Below are positions 8,766 through 18,170 of a DNA stretch of 64,000 bases, one piece after another. Position 1 is the stretch's first letter, and every line of letters begins with the position of its first letter. Origin of the DNA: Superficieibacter sp. 1612_C1 (GTDB lineage Bacteria > Pseudomonadota > Gammaproteobacteria > Enterobacterales > Enterobacteriaceae); contig NZ_JADGMI010000006.1 of NCBI RefSeq assembly GCF_015234305.1, forward strand, positions 266,261 through 330,260, given 5' to 3'. Both the position numbers and the translations under genes were made by a program. A model generated the notes under the pieces. It was given only the letters and a program-made list of their open reading frames with translations. It was not told the DNA's origin and made no database searches.

Positions 8766-9730
8766 GCGAGTACCTTATTGAAGTCGACGGGCTGAAAAAG
8801 CATTTTCCGCTGCGGGACGGCCTGTTCGGTCAGGAAACCGGGCAGTTGCGGGCAGTCGATGGCGTCAGTTTCGCTATCCGTCAGGGCACGATTTTTGGCC
8901 TGGTCGGCGAATCCGGCAGCGGCAAAACCACTGTCGGGCGCACGCTGCTCGGGCTGTATGACAAAACGGCGGGAAGCGTGAAATATCGCGGTCAGGATCT
9001 GCACGCGCTTTCCCCCCGCGAGCGGCGTGCATTGCGCCCGAAGATCCAGTTGGTGTTTCAGGATCCGTACAGCTCCCTGAATCCACGCATTCGTATTGGT
9101 GAGGCCATCGGCGAAGCGATGCTGGAACACCGGCTCTGCACCCGTAGCGAACTGCGGGAAAAAGTGATTGAGGTGATGAAGATATGCGGACTGTCGGCGC
9201 AGCACTATAACCGCTTTCCGCATGAGTTTTCCGGCGGTCAGCGCCAGCGTATTGGCATTGCCAGGGCACTGATCCTCAACCCGGATTTTATTATTGCCGA
9301 CGAACCTATTTCAGCATTGGATGTGTCGATCCAGGCGCAGATCATCAATCTTTTTTCTGATTTGCGCGACGATCGCGGCGTGACATTTTTGTTTATTTCA
9401 CACGATCTGGGCGTCGTGGAGCATCTTTGCGATGACGTGGCGGTGATGTACCTGGGCCAGTTAGTCGAGACCGCCAGCCGCGATGCGTTGTTCCGTCAGC
9501 CGCTGCATCCCTATACTCAGGCGCTGCTGGCCGCCGTGCCAACGCTGGAACCGGGCCGTGAACCGGTGGCCGCAGTGCGCGGTGAAATCCCCGATCCGTC
9601 ACGACCGCCGTCCGGCTGCCGTTTTTCCTCGCGCTGTCCGTATGCCGTGGCGCGCTGCCACAGCGAGATCCCGGTCCTGCGGGAGGTGGCCGACGGGCAC
9701 CGCGTGGCCTGCCATCTGGTCAGTCCGTAA
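8762..9730 (+). CDS. ABC ATPase, DppF/OppF type
   Basis: Second ATPase, 322 residues. Walker A is GESGSGKT, the signature is FSGGQRQRI, Walker B is FIIADEPISALD, and the C-terminal extension has CRFSSRCPYAVARC. It is the last gene of the coupled importer operon. A 130-nt gap then separates it from the LacI-type regulator, which may be read from the same message or from its own promoter. Confidence 0.94.
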   Translation: MSEYLIEVDGLKKHFPLRDGLFGQETGQLRAVDGVSFAIRQGTIFGLVGESGSGKTTVGRTLLGLYDKTAGSVKYRGQDLHALSPRERRALRPKIQLVFQDPYSSLNPRIRIGEAIGEAMLEHRLCTRSELREKVIEVMKICGLSAQHYNRFPHEFSGGQRQRIGIARALILNPDFIIADEPISALDVSIQAQIINLFSDLRDDRGVTFLFISHDLGVVEHLCDDVAVMYLGQLVETASRDALFRQPLHPYTQALLAAVPTLEPGREPVAAVRGEIPDPSRPPSGCRFSSRCPYAVARCHSEIPVLREVADGHRVACHLVSP

Positions 9731-9860
9731 CCATTTCCCCGGCAATATAAACAGCTTGCCGGGAGGAATGTTGATCAAAGTACAATCCTGGAGCACGCGT
9801 CCTTTTTCCCCACAATCTCTATGTTAAACTGCGGCTATCATGTGGCATCAGGAACAAATA

Positions 9861-10907
9861 ATGGCAACAATGCTGGATGTCTCACTACGCGCCGGGGTGT
9901 CGAAAGCGACGGTTTCCCGCGTACTGAACGGCACAGGTCAGGTGAAAGAGAGCACCCGTCAGCAGGTTTTTAAGGCCATGGAAGAGCTGGGCTATCGCCC
10001 CAACTTTCTCGCCCGCTCGCTGGCTAATCGCACCAGTAATAGCATTGGCCTGGTGGTCTCAACCTTTGATGGTTTCTATTTTGGCCGCTTGCTGCAACAG
10101 GCGGCGCGCCAGACGGAATCGTATGGTAAACAATTGATTGTTACCGACGGCCATGACACGCCGGAGTGCGAAGAGCAAGCGGTGCAGATGCTGGCCGATC
10201 GCCATTGCGATGCCATCGTGCTTTATACGCGCTTTATGAGCGAAAAGACGATGACCTCGCTGATCACTTCGCTGCCGATGCCGCTGATCATCATCAATCG
10301 CGACGTCAGTTCCGCGCGCGAACGCTGTGTGTTCTTTGAGCAGCAGGACGCCGCATTTCAGGCGGTAGAGTATCTGATTTCTCAGGGCCACCGGGACATC
10401 GCCTGCATCACCGTCCCGATCCATACCCCGACCGGCAAGGCGCGCCTGATGGGCTATCGCCAGGCGCTTGAAAAACACGGTATTGCCCAGGATGAACGTA
10501 AGGTCAAATACGGCGATGCCAGTATGACGCGTGGCTACGAGCTCTGTCAGGAACTGCTGGCGGAAGAGGTGAAATTCAGCGCGCTGTTTGCCTGCAACGA
10601 TGATATGGCGCTGGGCGCGTCAAAAGCACTGCACCAGGCGGAGCTGCATATTCCGCAGGATATTTCGCTGTTCGGCTTTGACGATGCTCCCAGCGCCCGC
10701 TGGCTGGAACCAGGACTGTCAACGGTTTATCTGCCCATCGACACCATGATTATCACGGCGATCGATCAGGCGATCAAGCTGGTGGGCGGGCAGCCGCTGG
10801 AGCCGATCCCGCCGTTCACCGGTAAACTGGTGTTACGTGATTCTGTCACGACCGGGCCCTATTTCAATCAGAGCAGTTCCAGCGCCAGCAGTTCATCAAT
10901 GGTCTGA
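9861..10907 (+). CDS. LacI-family regulator, AscG-like
   Basis: Sugar-responsive repressor of 348 residues. The N-terminal LacI HTH reads MLDVSLRAGVSKATVSRVLNG, followed by the periplasmic-binding-protein-like sensor with NDDMALGA and LFGFDDAPSA. It resembles AscG/GalR, and it occupies the position of galR next to lysA in E. coli, but it is closer in sequence to AscG. The ATG at 9861 follows AGGAACAAATA. The last dozen residues are Ser-rich (NQSSSSASSSSMV) and are encoded antisense to the end of lysA, a 40-bp tail-to-tail overlap. Likely target is the upstream importer operon. Confidence 0.9.
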   Translation: MATMLDVSLRAGVSKATVSRVLNGTGQVKESTRQQVFKAMEELGYRPNFLARSLANRTSNSIGLVVSTFDGFYFGRLLQQAARQTESYGKQLIVTDGHDTPECEEQAVQMLADRHCDAIVLYTRFMSEKTMTSLITSLPMPLIIINRDVSSARERCVFFEQQDAAFQAVEYLISQGHRDIACITVPIHTPTGKARLMGYRQALEKHGIAQDERKVKYGDASMTRGYELCQELLAEEVKFSALFACNDDMALGASKALHQAELHIPQDISLFGFDDAPSARWLEPGLSTVYLPIDTMIITAIDQAIKLVGGQPLEPIPPFTGKLVLRDSVTTGPYFNQSSSSASSSSMV

Positions 10908-12130
10908 CGGCGGCGGATTAAACGCGCTTTTCCGCCGTCAAACAGCACTTCCGGCAGCAGCGGGCGGCTGTTGTAGTTCGACGACATTGATGCGCCATAG
11001 GCCCCGGTATCGTGCAGGACCAGATAATCGCCCGGCACGACCGCTGGCAGTGCGCGGGTTTCGACTTTGCCACCCTCCTGCTGGGTAAACACATCGCCCG
11101 ATTCACACAGCGGCCCGGCAACCACCGTCTCCAGCAGCGGGCCACCGTCCAAATCCCGCCCATCGGCCGCCAGCGCGCTAATATGGTGATAGCTGCCGTA
11201 CATGGCCGGACGCATCAGGTCGTTAAATCCGGCATCGATGAGTACAAAATGACGGCTGCCCATCGCCTTAACGCTCCGCACCTGAGACACCAGCACCCCG
11301 GATTCAGCCACCAGAAAACGTCCCGGTTCAATTTCCAGTTTAACGGCATGGCCCAGGTGACGGGCAATCTGCTCCCGCGCGGCGTTCCACAGGCCAAAAT
11401 AGTGATCGGTATCGATCGACTCATCACCTTCGCGGTACGGGATCGATAATCCGCCTCCCGCAGAGATCGCCTCCAGATCCTGACCGCAATCAATCACCTG
11501 CTGTACCATCGCGCCACAGACCTGCTCAAGATGAGCGTAATCCACGCCCGAGCCAATATGCATGTGAATGCCGATAAGATGCAGGCCATACTGCTCGATG
11601 GTTGCCAGCGCCGCCGGAAGATCGCCGTGCCAGATCCCGTGTTTGCTGTTTTCGCCGCCGGTATTGGTTTTCTGGCTGTGTCCGTGACCGAAGCCCGGAT
11701 TCACCCGCAGCCAGACGCGATGGCCCGGCGAAACCTGCCCGAGTTGCTCGAGCATATCAATTGACCCGGCATTGACCGGGATCTGCAATTTATGTACCCG
11801 CGCCAGGGTATCGCTGTCGATAAGATCGGCGGTAAACACGATATCGTCCGGATGGGTTTGCGGATCATAGCCCGCTGCCAGCGCGCGTTCGATTTCCCCC
11901 AGCGATACCGAATCCACCTTGACTCCCTGCTCGCGCATCAGGCGCAGAATATGAATATTTGAGCAGGCTTTTTGCGCAAAACGCACCACGTCAAAACGGC
12001 TCAGCAGGGCAATCTGACGGCGGATGATTTGCGCATCGTAGACCCAGACCGGGCAGCCAAATTCAGCGGGTAAGCGTAACAGATTTTCAGCGTTTAAATC
12101 GCTGTCGGTGGTGTGCAGAGCGCGCGGCAT
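10868..12130 (-). CDS. lysA: Diaminopimelate decarboxylase
   Basis: PLP enzyme that decarboxylates meso-diaminopimelate to L-lysine, the last step of lysine synthesis. It has 420 residues, as in E. coli. The PLP Lys lies in FAQKACSN, the Gly-rich phosphate site is SAGGGLS, and the EPGR and CESGD motifs are present; the second-subunit active-site Cys is in that CESGD segment. The ATG at 12130 gives the start MPRALHTTDSDL. It is divergent from lysR, which activates it when diaminopimelate is high. Its 3' end overlaps the LacI-type gene by 40 bp. Confidence 0.98.
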   Translation of the reverse strand: MPRALHTTDSDLNAENLLRLPAEFGCPVWVYDAQIIRRQIALLSRFDVVRFAQKACSNIHILRLMREQGVKVDSVSLGEIERALAAGYDPQTHPDDIVFTADLIDSDTLARVHKLQIPVNAGSIDMLEQLGQVSPGHRVWLRVNPGFGHGHSQKTNTGGENSKHGIWHGDLPAALATIEQYGLHLIGIHMHIGSGVDYAHLEQVCGAMVQQVIDCGQDLEAISAGGGLSIPYREGDESIDTDHYFGLWNAAREQIARHLGHAVKLEIEPGRFLVAESGVLVSQVRSVKAMGSRHFVLIDAGFNDLMRPAMYGSYHHISALAADGRDLDGGPLLETVVAGPLCESGDVFTQQEGGKVETRALPAVVPGDYLVLHDTGAYGASMSSNYNSRPLLPEVLFDGGKARLIRRRQTIDELLALELL

Positions 12131-12245
12131 GGTTGACTCCATTCGGGAATTTTTTCCATTACGCCACAGCAGGAAGCGAATAAAAAATATCGTTTTATCG
12201 CCAGTCTATGCAAAAATGATATGGATTTATTCCTCAGGAGCCAAC
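12131..12245. promoter_or_regulatory. lysA-lysR divergent promoter region
   Basis: This 115-nt AT-rich gap contains the back-to-back promoters of lysA and lysR. By analogy with E. coli, LysR binds here to activate lysA and repress itself. I did not resolve individual T-N11-A boxes with confidence. Confidence 0.6.
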
Positions 12246-13172
12246 ATGCCCGCCGTCAATCTACGTCACATCGAGATTTTTCACGCGGTGATGACCACCG
12301 GGAATCTTACCGAGGCCGCGCTGATGCTACATACCTCGCAGCCGACGGTCAGCCGCGAACTGGCGCGCTTTGAGAAGGTGCTGGGGCTAACACTATTTAC
12401 GCGCACGCGCGGCAGACTGCATCCGACAGTGCAGGGATTACGGCTGTTTGAAGAGGTGCAGCGCTCGTGGTACGGGCTGGATCGCATTGTCAGCGCCGCG
12501 GAAAGTTTGCGCGAGTTTCGTCAGGGCGAGCTGTCCGTCGTCTGCCTGCCGGTATTTTCGCAGTCTTTTCTGCCGATGCTAATCCCGCCTTTTCTGACGC
12601 GTTATCCGGAGGTAAGCCTGAATATTGTGCCGCAGGAGTCGCCGCTGCTGGAAGAGTGGCTCTCGGCGCAGCGCCACGATCTCGGGCTGACCGAAACGCT
12701 GCACACGCCAGCCGGCACCGAACGCACGCCGCTGCTGACGCTTAACGAGGTCTGCGTACTACCGCAGGATCACCCCTTAACGGCCCGCGACATCCTGACA
12801 CCTGCCGATTTCCAGGGTGAAAATTACATCAGCCTGTCGCGCACCGACAGCTATCGTCAGCTACTGGATGCGTTGTTCAGCGACCATCAGGTGAAACGGC
12901 GGATGGTAGTGGAGACGCACAGCGCCGCGTCAATTTGCGCGCTGGTGCGAGCGGGCGCGGGGATCTCGGTCGTCAACCCGCTGACCGCGCTGGACTATGC
13001 CGGAACCGGCGTGGCGGTGCGGGCCTTTAGCATCGACGTGCCGTTCACCGTCAGCCTGATCCGCCCCCTGCATCGCCCGGCCTCGGCGCTGGTGGACGCC
13101 TTTACCGACCATCTGCAAGCCAGCCTGCCACGGATCACCGCACCGCTGGCGGCGATGCTTACGAGAGCATAA
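12246..13172 (+). CDS. lysR: LysR transcriptional activator of lysA
   Basis: Founding member of the LysR family, 308 residues (311 in E. coli). The N-terminal HTH covers residues 1-60 ([20 protein letters not shown]) and the C-terminal effector domain binds diaminopimelate. ATG at 12246 is preceded by CAGGAG. The divergent arrangement with lysA is conserved. The 3' end overlaps the converging ygeA gene by 14 bp. Confidence 0.97.
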   Translation: MPAVNLRHIEIFHAVMTTGNLTEAALMLHTSQPTVSRELARFEKVLGLTLFTRTRGRLHPTVQGLRLFEEVQRSWYGLDRIVSAAESLREFRQGELSVVCLPVFSQSFLPMLIPPFLTRYPEVSLNIVPQESPLLEEWLSAQRHDLGLTETLHTPAGTERTPLLTLNEVCVLPQDHPLTARDILTPADFQGENYISLSRTDSYRQLLDALFSDHQVKRRMVVETHSAASICALVRAGAGISVVNPLTALDYAGTGVAVRAFSIDVPFTVSLIRPLHRPASALVDAFTDHLQASLPRITAPLAAMLTRA

Positions 13173-13851
13173 AATCAACCGCATCCGCCGCGTGGATAGC
13201 GGCAGTATCGAATACCGGAAGGGGGCTGAGTTCGGCGGGGACCAGCAGACCAATCTCGGTGCAGCCGAAAATCACCCCTTCCGCCCCCTGCTCTGCCAGA
13301 CGCTGAATCACCTGAAGATAGTAATCGCGCGAGGCCTCAGTGAAGGTGCCGAGGCATAACTCATCAAAGATAATCTGGTTGATACGCAGGCGATCTTCCG
13401 CTTCCGGGATTGGCGTTTCAATCGCAAACTGCTGCGCCAGCCGCCCGCGATAAAAATCCTGCTCCATGGTATAGCGAGTGCCGAGTAGCGCCACCCGCCG
13501 CAGATCCTGTTTCGCAATCGCCCGCCCGGTCGCCTCGGCGATATGCAAAAACGGCAGCGAACAACGCGCTTCAATCTGCTCCGCCACCCTGTGCATGGTA
13601 TTGGTACACAGCACGATCCCCTCGGCTCCGGCGCGCTGCAAACCCACCGCCGCCTGAGCGAGAATTTCTCCGGCCTTTTCCCACTCGCCGCTGGCCTGGC
13701 ATGCTTCAATCTCATGAAAATCCACGCTGTGCAGCAGCAGGCTGGCAGAGTGCAGTCCGCCAAGACGCTGCTTAACGCCTTCGTTGATTAAACGATAATA
13801 GGGGATCGTTGATTCCCAGCTCATGCCGCCCAGCAGGCCAATGGTTTTCAT
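13159..13851 (-). CDS. ygeA: Amino-acid racemase YgeA
   Basis: PLP-independent Asp/Glu racemase-family enzyme, 230 residues, the same length as E. coli YgeA (RacX type), which makes D-amino acids such as D-homoserine. Both catalytic Cys are present: CTNTMH (about residue 83) and GCTEIGLL (about residue 197). It lies between lysR and araE as in E. coli. The 3' end overlaps lysR. Confidence 0.96.
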   Translation of the reverse strand: MKTIGLLGGMSWESTIPYYRLINEGVKQRLGGLHSASLLLHSVDFHEIEACQASGEWEKAGEILAQAAVGLQRAGAEGIVLCTNTMHRVAEQIEARCSLPFLHIAEATGRAIAKQDLRRVALLGTRYTMEQDFYRGRLAQQFAIETPIPEAEDRLRINQIIFDELCLGTFTEASRDYYLQVIQRLAEQGAEGVIFGCTEIGLLVPAELSPLPVFDTAAIHAADAVDFMLS

Positions 13852-13946
13852 CTCACTTATCCTTAACGCGCGTCAAAAAGACAGTGAAGCAAAGTTGCCA
13901 TCGACTTACCAGCCTTTTGGCGCGCGCCCTCCCGCAACGACCGGGA

Positions 13947-15365
13947 TCAATTGCCGATATTGCGCAGTTTTTTCCCCGCCATCAGGTTGCGTTCGATATG
14001 CTCCAGGGTGACGTTTTTGGTCTCCGGGATCAGCCAGAACGTGATGCCAACGAAAGCAATATTCAGCGCCGTGTAGAGCCAGAAGGTTCCGGCCGCGCCG
14101 ATACTGTCGAGCAGCGTCAGGAAGGTGGCCCCGATGATCATGTTCGACACCCAGTTGGTCGTCGTTGAACAGGTAATGCCGAAGTCGCGACATTTGAGCG
14201 GCTGGATTTCAGAGCACAGGATCCATACTACCGGCGCGGCACTCATTGCATAGCCCGCGATACATATCATGGTCATCCCTACGGAGAGCCACGACAGGCC
14301 CGGTGAGGCGGTGCCCTGATCGAACTGCATCAGGCAGTAGCCCAGCACCAGCGTTCCCAGCGCCATCACGCTAAAGCCGATCTTCAGCGCCGGTTTACGC
14401 CCGGACTTATCGACCATAAAAATAGCGATAAAGGTGGCGAACATAAAGGTCAGCCCGACAACCAGCGTGGCGATCATCTGCTGCTCGGTGGTGGTAAACC
14501 CGGCCATTTTAAAAATACGCGGCGCGTAGTACATGATGATATTCATGCCGGTGAACTGCTGCATCGCCTGAAGCAGCATGCCAAGAAACACCGCGCGACG
14601 CACGTTGCGGTTAACCTTAAACAGCTTCCAGCCGCCCTGCTTCAGTTTCAGGCTTTCACGAATTTCATTGAGTTCTTCGCGCGCTTTTTCCGAGGTGTCG
14701 CGCAGCATCCGCAGCACCTCTTCCGCTTCAATATGCCGACCTTTTTCTGCCAGCCAGCGGGGGCTGTTAGGCAGGAAGATCACCAGTATCATCAACAGAA
14801 TCGCCGGGAGCGCCAGCACGCCGAGCATCGCGCGCCAGTTGCCGCTGTAGCTGAAGGCCGTATCGGACAAAAAGGCCAGCACGATGCCCAGGGTGACCAT
14901 CAATTGATACATGCTGATCATTTTGCCGCGCACGTTTTCACTGGCCATTTCCGACAGGTACAGCGGCGCGGTATAGGAGGCGATCCCCACCGCCACCCCG
15001 AGCACAATGCGAGCCGCGATCAGCACTTCCACGCCCGGCGCAAGCGCTGAGCCCAGCGACCCGGCGATAAACAGCACCGCTCCCGCCATCAGGCTGTATT
15101 TACGCCCTAGCCGGAAGGAGAGCCAGCCGTTGAACAGCGCGCCCAGCGCTGCACCGAGCATCATGCTGCTCACCACCCATTCCTGAAGTCGGCTGGTAAG
15201 GACGAAGTGATCGGTAATAAACGGTAGCGCACCGGCAATCACGCCGATATCCAGACCGAACAGCAGTCCGGCGACCGCAGCCGACACCGAAACAAACATA
15301 TTCATTCGACGCGTATCGCGTAATGCGCGCGGCACCGCCGTTGGATTGTGACTGATTGAAGTCAT
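13947..15365 (-). CDS. araE: L-arabinose:H+ symporter
   Basis: Major facilitator sugar porter with 12 membrane segments, 472 residues as in E. coli. It has the sugar-porter signatures [23 protein letters not shown] and [12 protein letters not shown]. It imports arabinose with a proton. The upstream region has an AraC-like 17-mer and a CRP-like site. Confidence 0.97.
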   Translation of the reverse strand: MTSISHNPTAVPRALRDTRRMNMFVSVSAAVAGLLFGLDIGVIAGALPFITDHFVLTSRLQEWVVSSMMLGAALGALFNGWLSFRLGRKYSLMAGAVLFIAGSLGSALAPGVEVLIAARIVLGVAVGIASYTAPLYLSEMASENVRGKMISMYQLMVTLGIVLAFLSDTAFSYSGNWRAMLGVLALPAILLMILVIFLPNSPRWLAEKGRHIEAEEVLRMLRDTSEKAREELNEIRESLKLKQGGWKLFKVNRNVRRAVFLGMLLQAMQQFTGMNIIMYYAPRIFKMAGFTTTEQQMIATLVVGLTFMFATFIAIFMVDKSGRKPALKIGFSVMALGTLVLGYCLMQFDQGTASPGLSWLSVGMTMICIAGYAMSAAPVVWILCSEIQPLKCRDFGITCSTTTNWVSNMIIGATFLTLLDSIGAAGTFWLYTALNIAFVGITFWLIPETKNVTLEHIERNLMAGKKLRNIGN

Positions 15366-15446
15366 TTTTTCCTGCCTGAACCGAGAGTAGATGAAATCAA
15401 TTTACGAGATGAATCAATTGAGCTGTCAGGTAAGAAAAAGCGTATA

Positions 15447-15492
15447 TATGGATTAATTGGCTATGAGGTGAGGTTATGTGATGGACATTACA
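15447..15492 (-). promoter_or_regulatory. araE control sites: AraC half-site and CRP box
   Basis: TATGGATTAATTGGCTA (15447-15463) matches 13 of 17 positions of the araI1 half-site read on this strand. TGTGA-N6-TTACA (15477-15492) matches the CRP consensus with one change. Both lie 80-130 nt upstream of the araE start, so arabinose and catabolite control are expected. Confidence 0.6.
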
Positions 15493-15632
15493 ATTTTAAA
15501 AAAGAGTTGTATTTAATAAATTATTTTTAATTTTATGATTTATATGAATTTAAATAACAATACAGAAATAGCTGCTGGAAAAGGCATGGATATTACGCTA
15601 ACTGGCATATGGACTTTGATTATATAAGAAAC

Positions 15633-15652
15633 AAAAAACCCCGCCGGTGGGG
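15633..15652 (-). terminator. Leftward terminator beyond the repeat cluster
   Basis: On the minus strand CCCC-ACCGGC-GGGG is followed by TTTTTT (complement of 15633-15638). It is oriented to end leftward transcripts coming from kduI-kduD through the repeat cluster. The rest of 15493-15632 is AT-rich and holds nothing I can name. Confidence 0.65.
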
Positions 15653-15692
15653 CGAGGTTTAAACGTCATGGCTGCGAGGGTTAACGCGGCCT

Positions 15693-15794
15693 TTGCCCGG
15701 CGGCGCTTCGCTTGCACGGGCCTACCATTTCGCTGTCGCACATAATACCGCAGCATCATGTAGGCCGGATAAGGCGAAGCCGCCATCCGACATT
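15693..15794. repeat. BIME/REP unit, copy 1
   Basis: A unit of about 100 bp runs from GCCCGGCGGCGCTTCGC to a REP hairpin (GGCCGGATAAGGCGAAGCC). It recurs almost identically at 15824-15924, including the spacer CATAATACCGCA. Such palindromic elements bind IHF or gyrase and shape mRNA ends. Confidence 0.85.
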
Positions 15795-15823
15795 ACAACC
15801 ACACGTAGCCGCTTTTGCCTGCC

Positions 15824-15924
15824 CTGCCCGGCGGCGCTGCGCTTGCACGGGCCTACAATTTCGTTGTCGTACATAATACCGCAACATTTGTAGGCCGGAT
15901 AAGGCGAAGCCGCCATCCGGCATG
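15824..15924. repeat. BIME/REP unit, copy 2
   Basis: Near-exact tandem copy of the unit at 15693-15794. It has the same order of REP arm, ACATAATACCGCA spacer and second REP arm, with a few base changes. Confidence 0.85.
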
Positions 15925-15965
15925 ACGCCAGCCCATGCTCTCCCGACGCGAGAAAACCAATGACA

Positions 15966-16003
15966 CGTAGGCCGGGCAAGCGCAGCGCCGCCCGGCATGA
16001 CGC
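15966..16003. repeat. Single REP element
   Basis: GTAGGCCGGGCAAGCGCAGC followed by GCCGCCCGGCATGA is a REP palindrome directly after the kduD stop. It completes the three-element cluster between araE and kduD. Confidence 0.8.
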
Positions 16004-16020
16004 CAGCGGCGCTACGCTAA

Positions 16021-16782
16021 TTAACGCGCCAGCCAGCCGCCGTCTACGGCGATGGTATAACCGTTAATGTAATCAGACGCGCTGGAGGCAAGGAACACCA
16101 CCGGCCCCATCAGATCGCTCGGCAGACCCCAGCGGCCCGCCGGGATACGGTCGAGGATCTCCGCGCTACGTTGCTCATCGGCACGCAGCTGCTGCGTATT
16201 GTTGGTCGCCATATAGCCCGGCGCAATCGCATTGACGTTGACGTTATGCTGCGCCCACTCGTTCGCCATCAGACGGGTAATGCCCATTACGCCGCTTTTT
16301 GAGGCAGTGTAGGACGGAACGCGAATGCCCCCCTGGAACGACAGCATGGAGGCGATGTTAATGATTTTGCCGCCCTTGCCCTGCGCAATGAAATGCTTCG
16401 CCGCCGCCTGAGACATAAAGAACACGCTCTTGATGTTCAGGTTCATGACATCATCCCAGTCTTTTTCGCTAAAGTTGATCGCATCTTCGCGACGGATCAG
16501 ACCCGCGTTATTGACCAGAATATCAATATGACCAAACTCAGCCACGGCGCGTTCCAGCAGTGCCGGAATGCCATCAATCTGGCGCAGATCGGCGGTCAGG
16601 CTGAGGAAGCGGCGGCCCAACGCGGTTACCCGCTCAATGGTTTCTGTCGGTTCAACAATATTGATGCCGACAATGTCGCAGCCAGCTTCGGCCAGACCCA
16701 GCGCCATACCCTGACCCAAACCGGTATCGCATCCGGATACCACCGCGACTTTACCTTGCAGAGAAAATGCTTCCAGAATCAT
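16021..16782 (-). CDS. kduD: 2-dehydro-3-deoxy-D-gluconate 5-dehydrogenase
   Basis: Short-chain dehydrogenase, 253 residues as in E. coli. It interconverts 2,5-diketo-3-deoxygluconate and 2-keto-3-deoxygluconate in pectin/uronate breakdown. It shows the NAD site SGCDTGLGQG, NNAG, and the catalytic Tyr-Lys in SYTASKSGV. It is 60 nt downstream of kduI in a leftward operon under KdgR-type control. Confidence 0.97.
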   Translation of the reverse strand: MILEAFSLQGKVAVVSGCDTGLGQGMALGLAEAGCDIVGINIVEPTETIERVTALGRRFLSLTADLRQIDGIPALLERAVAEFGHIDILVNNAGLIRREDAINFSEKDWDDVMNLNIKSVFFMSQAAAKHFIAQGKGGKIINIASMLSFQGGIRVPSYTASKSGVMGITRLMANEWAQHNVNVNAIAPGYMATNNTQQLRADEQRSAEILDRIPAGRWGLPSDLMGPVVFLASSASDYINGYTIAVDGGWLAR

Positions 16783-16842
16783 TTTTCGTTCCTTATCTTT
16801 CAGAGCCTGTCACAACAGGCAAATAGACTGATGCCAGCGCGA

Positions 16843-17679
16843 CTAGCGCAAATCTTTTACCGCTACGTGGTCCATATCATCAAAGACCTGGTTTTCACCG
16901 ACCATGCCCCAGATGAAGGTATATGCTTTGGTGCCAACGCCGGAGTGAATCGACCAGCTCGGAGAAATCACCGCCTGCTCGTTTTGCATCACGATATGCC
17001 GTGTTTGCTGCGGCTGCCCCATCATGTGAAACACGCAGGTGTCTTCATCCATATTGAAGTAGAAATAAACTTCCATGCGGCGCTCATGGGTATGGCACGG
17101 CATGGTGTTCCACAGGTTGCCCGGAGCCAGTTCGGTCAGGCCCATGCTGAGCTGACAGGTTTCCAGCACATCAGGAATAAAGTATTTGTTGATGGTGCGG
17201 CGGTTGCTGGTGAGGTTATCCCCCAGCGTGACGGGCGCGACATCCGCAGGCGTCACTTTTTTGGTGGGATAGGCGGTATGGGCCGGGGCGCAGTTGTAGT
17301 AAAACTTAGCCGGTTTTGCCGCATCAACGCTGGCGAAAACCACTTCTTTCGCCCCTTTACCAACGTACAGCGCGTCGCGATGACCGATTTCATGACAGGT
17401 GCCATCAACGGTGATCGTGCCAGGGCCGCCGATGTTAATCACGCCCAGCTCGCGGCGTTCCAGAAAATAGCTGACGCCAAGCTGTTTACCCACTTCGCCA
17501 CCCACGGAAACCGTCTTCGCCACCGGCATAATGCCGCCAACGATAATACGGTCAATGTGGCTGTACACCATGGTGTATTCATCGGCCACAAACACGTTTT
17601 CGACTAAAAATTCTTTGCGCAGCCCCTGAGTATCCAGGGTCTTAGCATGTTCGCTGTGGATGCTTTGTCTGATGTCCAC
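16843..17679 (-). CDS. kduI: 5-keto-4-deoxyuronate isomerase
   Basis: Cupin-fold zinc isomerase that turns 5-keto-4-deoxyuronate into the KduD substrate. The metal ligand region is [17 protein letters not shown] chose GTG at 17679 because GGAGG lies 4 nt upstream and the product is then 278 residues, as in E. coli. Longer in-frame starts lack that support. KdgR-like operators lie at 17788-17808 and 18039-18059. Confidence 0.97.
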   Translation of the reverse strand: MDIRQSIHSEHAKTLDTQGLRKEFLVENVFVADEYTMVYSHIDRIIVGGIMPVAKTVSVGGEVGKQLGVSYFLERRELGVINIGGPGTITVDGTCHEIGHRDALYVGKGAKEVVFASVDAAKPAKFYYNCAPAHTAYPTKKVTPADVAPVTLGDNLTSNRRTINKYFIPDVLETCQLSMGLTELAPGNLWNTMPCHTHERRMEVYFYFNMDEDTCVFHMMGQPQQTRHIVMQNEQAVISPSWSIHSGVGTKAYTFIWGMVGENQVFDDMDHVAVKDLR

Positions 17680-17787
17680 GTTACCTCCAGAAGAGAATCG
17701 GTGAGCCATACTGGCTCGCGAAGCGAAAACCTGTTTCGCTCTGTTGATGTCTCCATCTTATCCCTCCTGAAACGTCTTTTCAATTAT

Positions 17788-17808
17788 AAATAAAACAACG
17801 TTTCAATT
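17788..17808. promoter_or_regulatory. KdgR operator 1
   Basis: The 21-mer contains the core AAACAACGTTT and matches the KdgR consensus (AAATRAAAYRNYRTTTYATTT) at all but one position. It lies about 110 nt before the kduI start, where a repressor of uronate catabolism genes is expected to bind. Confidence 0.75.
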
Positions 17809-17885
17809 TTTTCCAACTAAAGTTCGAAAATGTCGCTACGATCGCAAAAATGGTCAACACGGCCCGAGAGCAAGGAGGTAAAATC

Positions 17886-17954
17886 ATAAATTACAATCAG
17901 TTAAATAACCTTGATAAAAAAACAGCGGATGCTAAAAAACTGGCAAAGAAATAA
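17886..17954 (+). CDS. Candidate 22-residue small protein with AUA start
   Basis: AAGGAGGT (17872-17879) lies 7 nt before ATA AAT TAC, which opens a 22-codon frame ending in TAA. The peptide is Lys-rich and soluble-looking (core LNNLDKKTADAKKLAKK). The ribosome-binding site is among the best in the window, yet there is no ATG, GTG or TTG at the right spacing. ATC three bases earlier is the only other near-cognate choice. Small proteins of this size are known in this part of the E. coli map (YqeL), but I cannot confirm homology from memory. It may be real with a weak start, or a gene whose start codon has been lost. Confidence 0.35.
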   Translation: MNYNQLNNLDKKTADAKKLAKK

Positions 17955-18038
17955 AGACAGGTTGGCCGCAGGTCACAGAAACGCCCGCCATGAGAGCGGT
18001 TCTAAGGAAATTCTTGCAAATGCGTTAAGCGTCACAGA

Positions 18039-18059
18039 TTATGAAACGATGTTTCGTTA
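18039..18059. promoter_or_regulatory. KdgR-like operator 2
   Basis: The core AAACGATGTTT fits AAAYRNYRTTT exactly, with weaker flanks (about 17 of 21). It lies 360 nt from kduI but just ahead of a possible plus-strand promoter at 18062-18089, so it may control the orphan transcript rather than kduI. Confidence 0.5.
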
Positions 18060-18095
18060 AATTAACACCCAGCTTTTAAATACGCTAATCGCTAC

Positions 18096-18170
18096 TGACA
18101 GTAGCAACGTATGAGTGAAATAAGAACTTCTGTAACTGGCCTTTGCCCTCATTGTTGAGGGCTTTTTTTT
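18096..18170 (+). ncRNA. Candidate small RNA ending at an orphan terminator
   Basis: A strong plus-strand intrinsic terminator (GCCCTCA 18145-18151, TGAGGGC 18156-18162, then eight Ts) has no recognisable plus-strand gene in front of it; both flanking genes run leftward. TTAACA (18062-18067) and GCTAAT (18084-18089) at 16-nt spacing give a plausible promoter, which would yield an RNA of about 75 nt. Its 5' end includes part of the palindrome GCTACTGACAGTAGC (18091-18105). Alternatively this is the end of a longer transcript carrying the micro-ORF at 17.9 kb. The exact 5' end is a guess. Confidence 0.35.
18145..18170 (+). terminator. Orphan plus-strand intrinsic terminator
   Basis: A 7-bp GC-rich stem, TTGT loop and T8 tract form a textbook rho-independent terminator. 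On the minus strand there is no T tract, so it does not serve yqeF. Confidence 0.85.

Noticed and set aside
9861..10907. Calling the LacI-type gene galR because it adjoins lysA
   Set aside because: Its HTH and sensor sequence resemble AscG more than GalR, and the upstream importer is absent at the E. coli galR locus.
16393..17607. 404-codon plus-strand frame antisense to kduI and kduD
   Set aside because: It covers two well-conserved genes on the other strand in high-GC DNA and has no motif; a shadow frame.
18111..18158. 15-codon frame (ends CPHC) whose stop lies in the terminator hairpin
   Set aside because: No ribosome-binding site and no downstream gene to attenuate; more likely chance.
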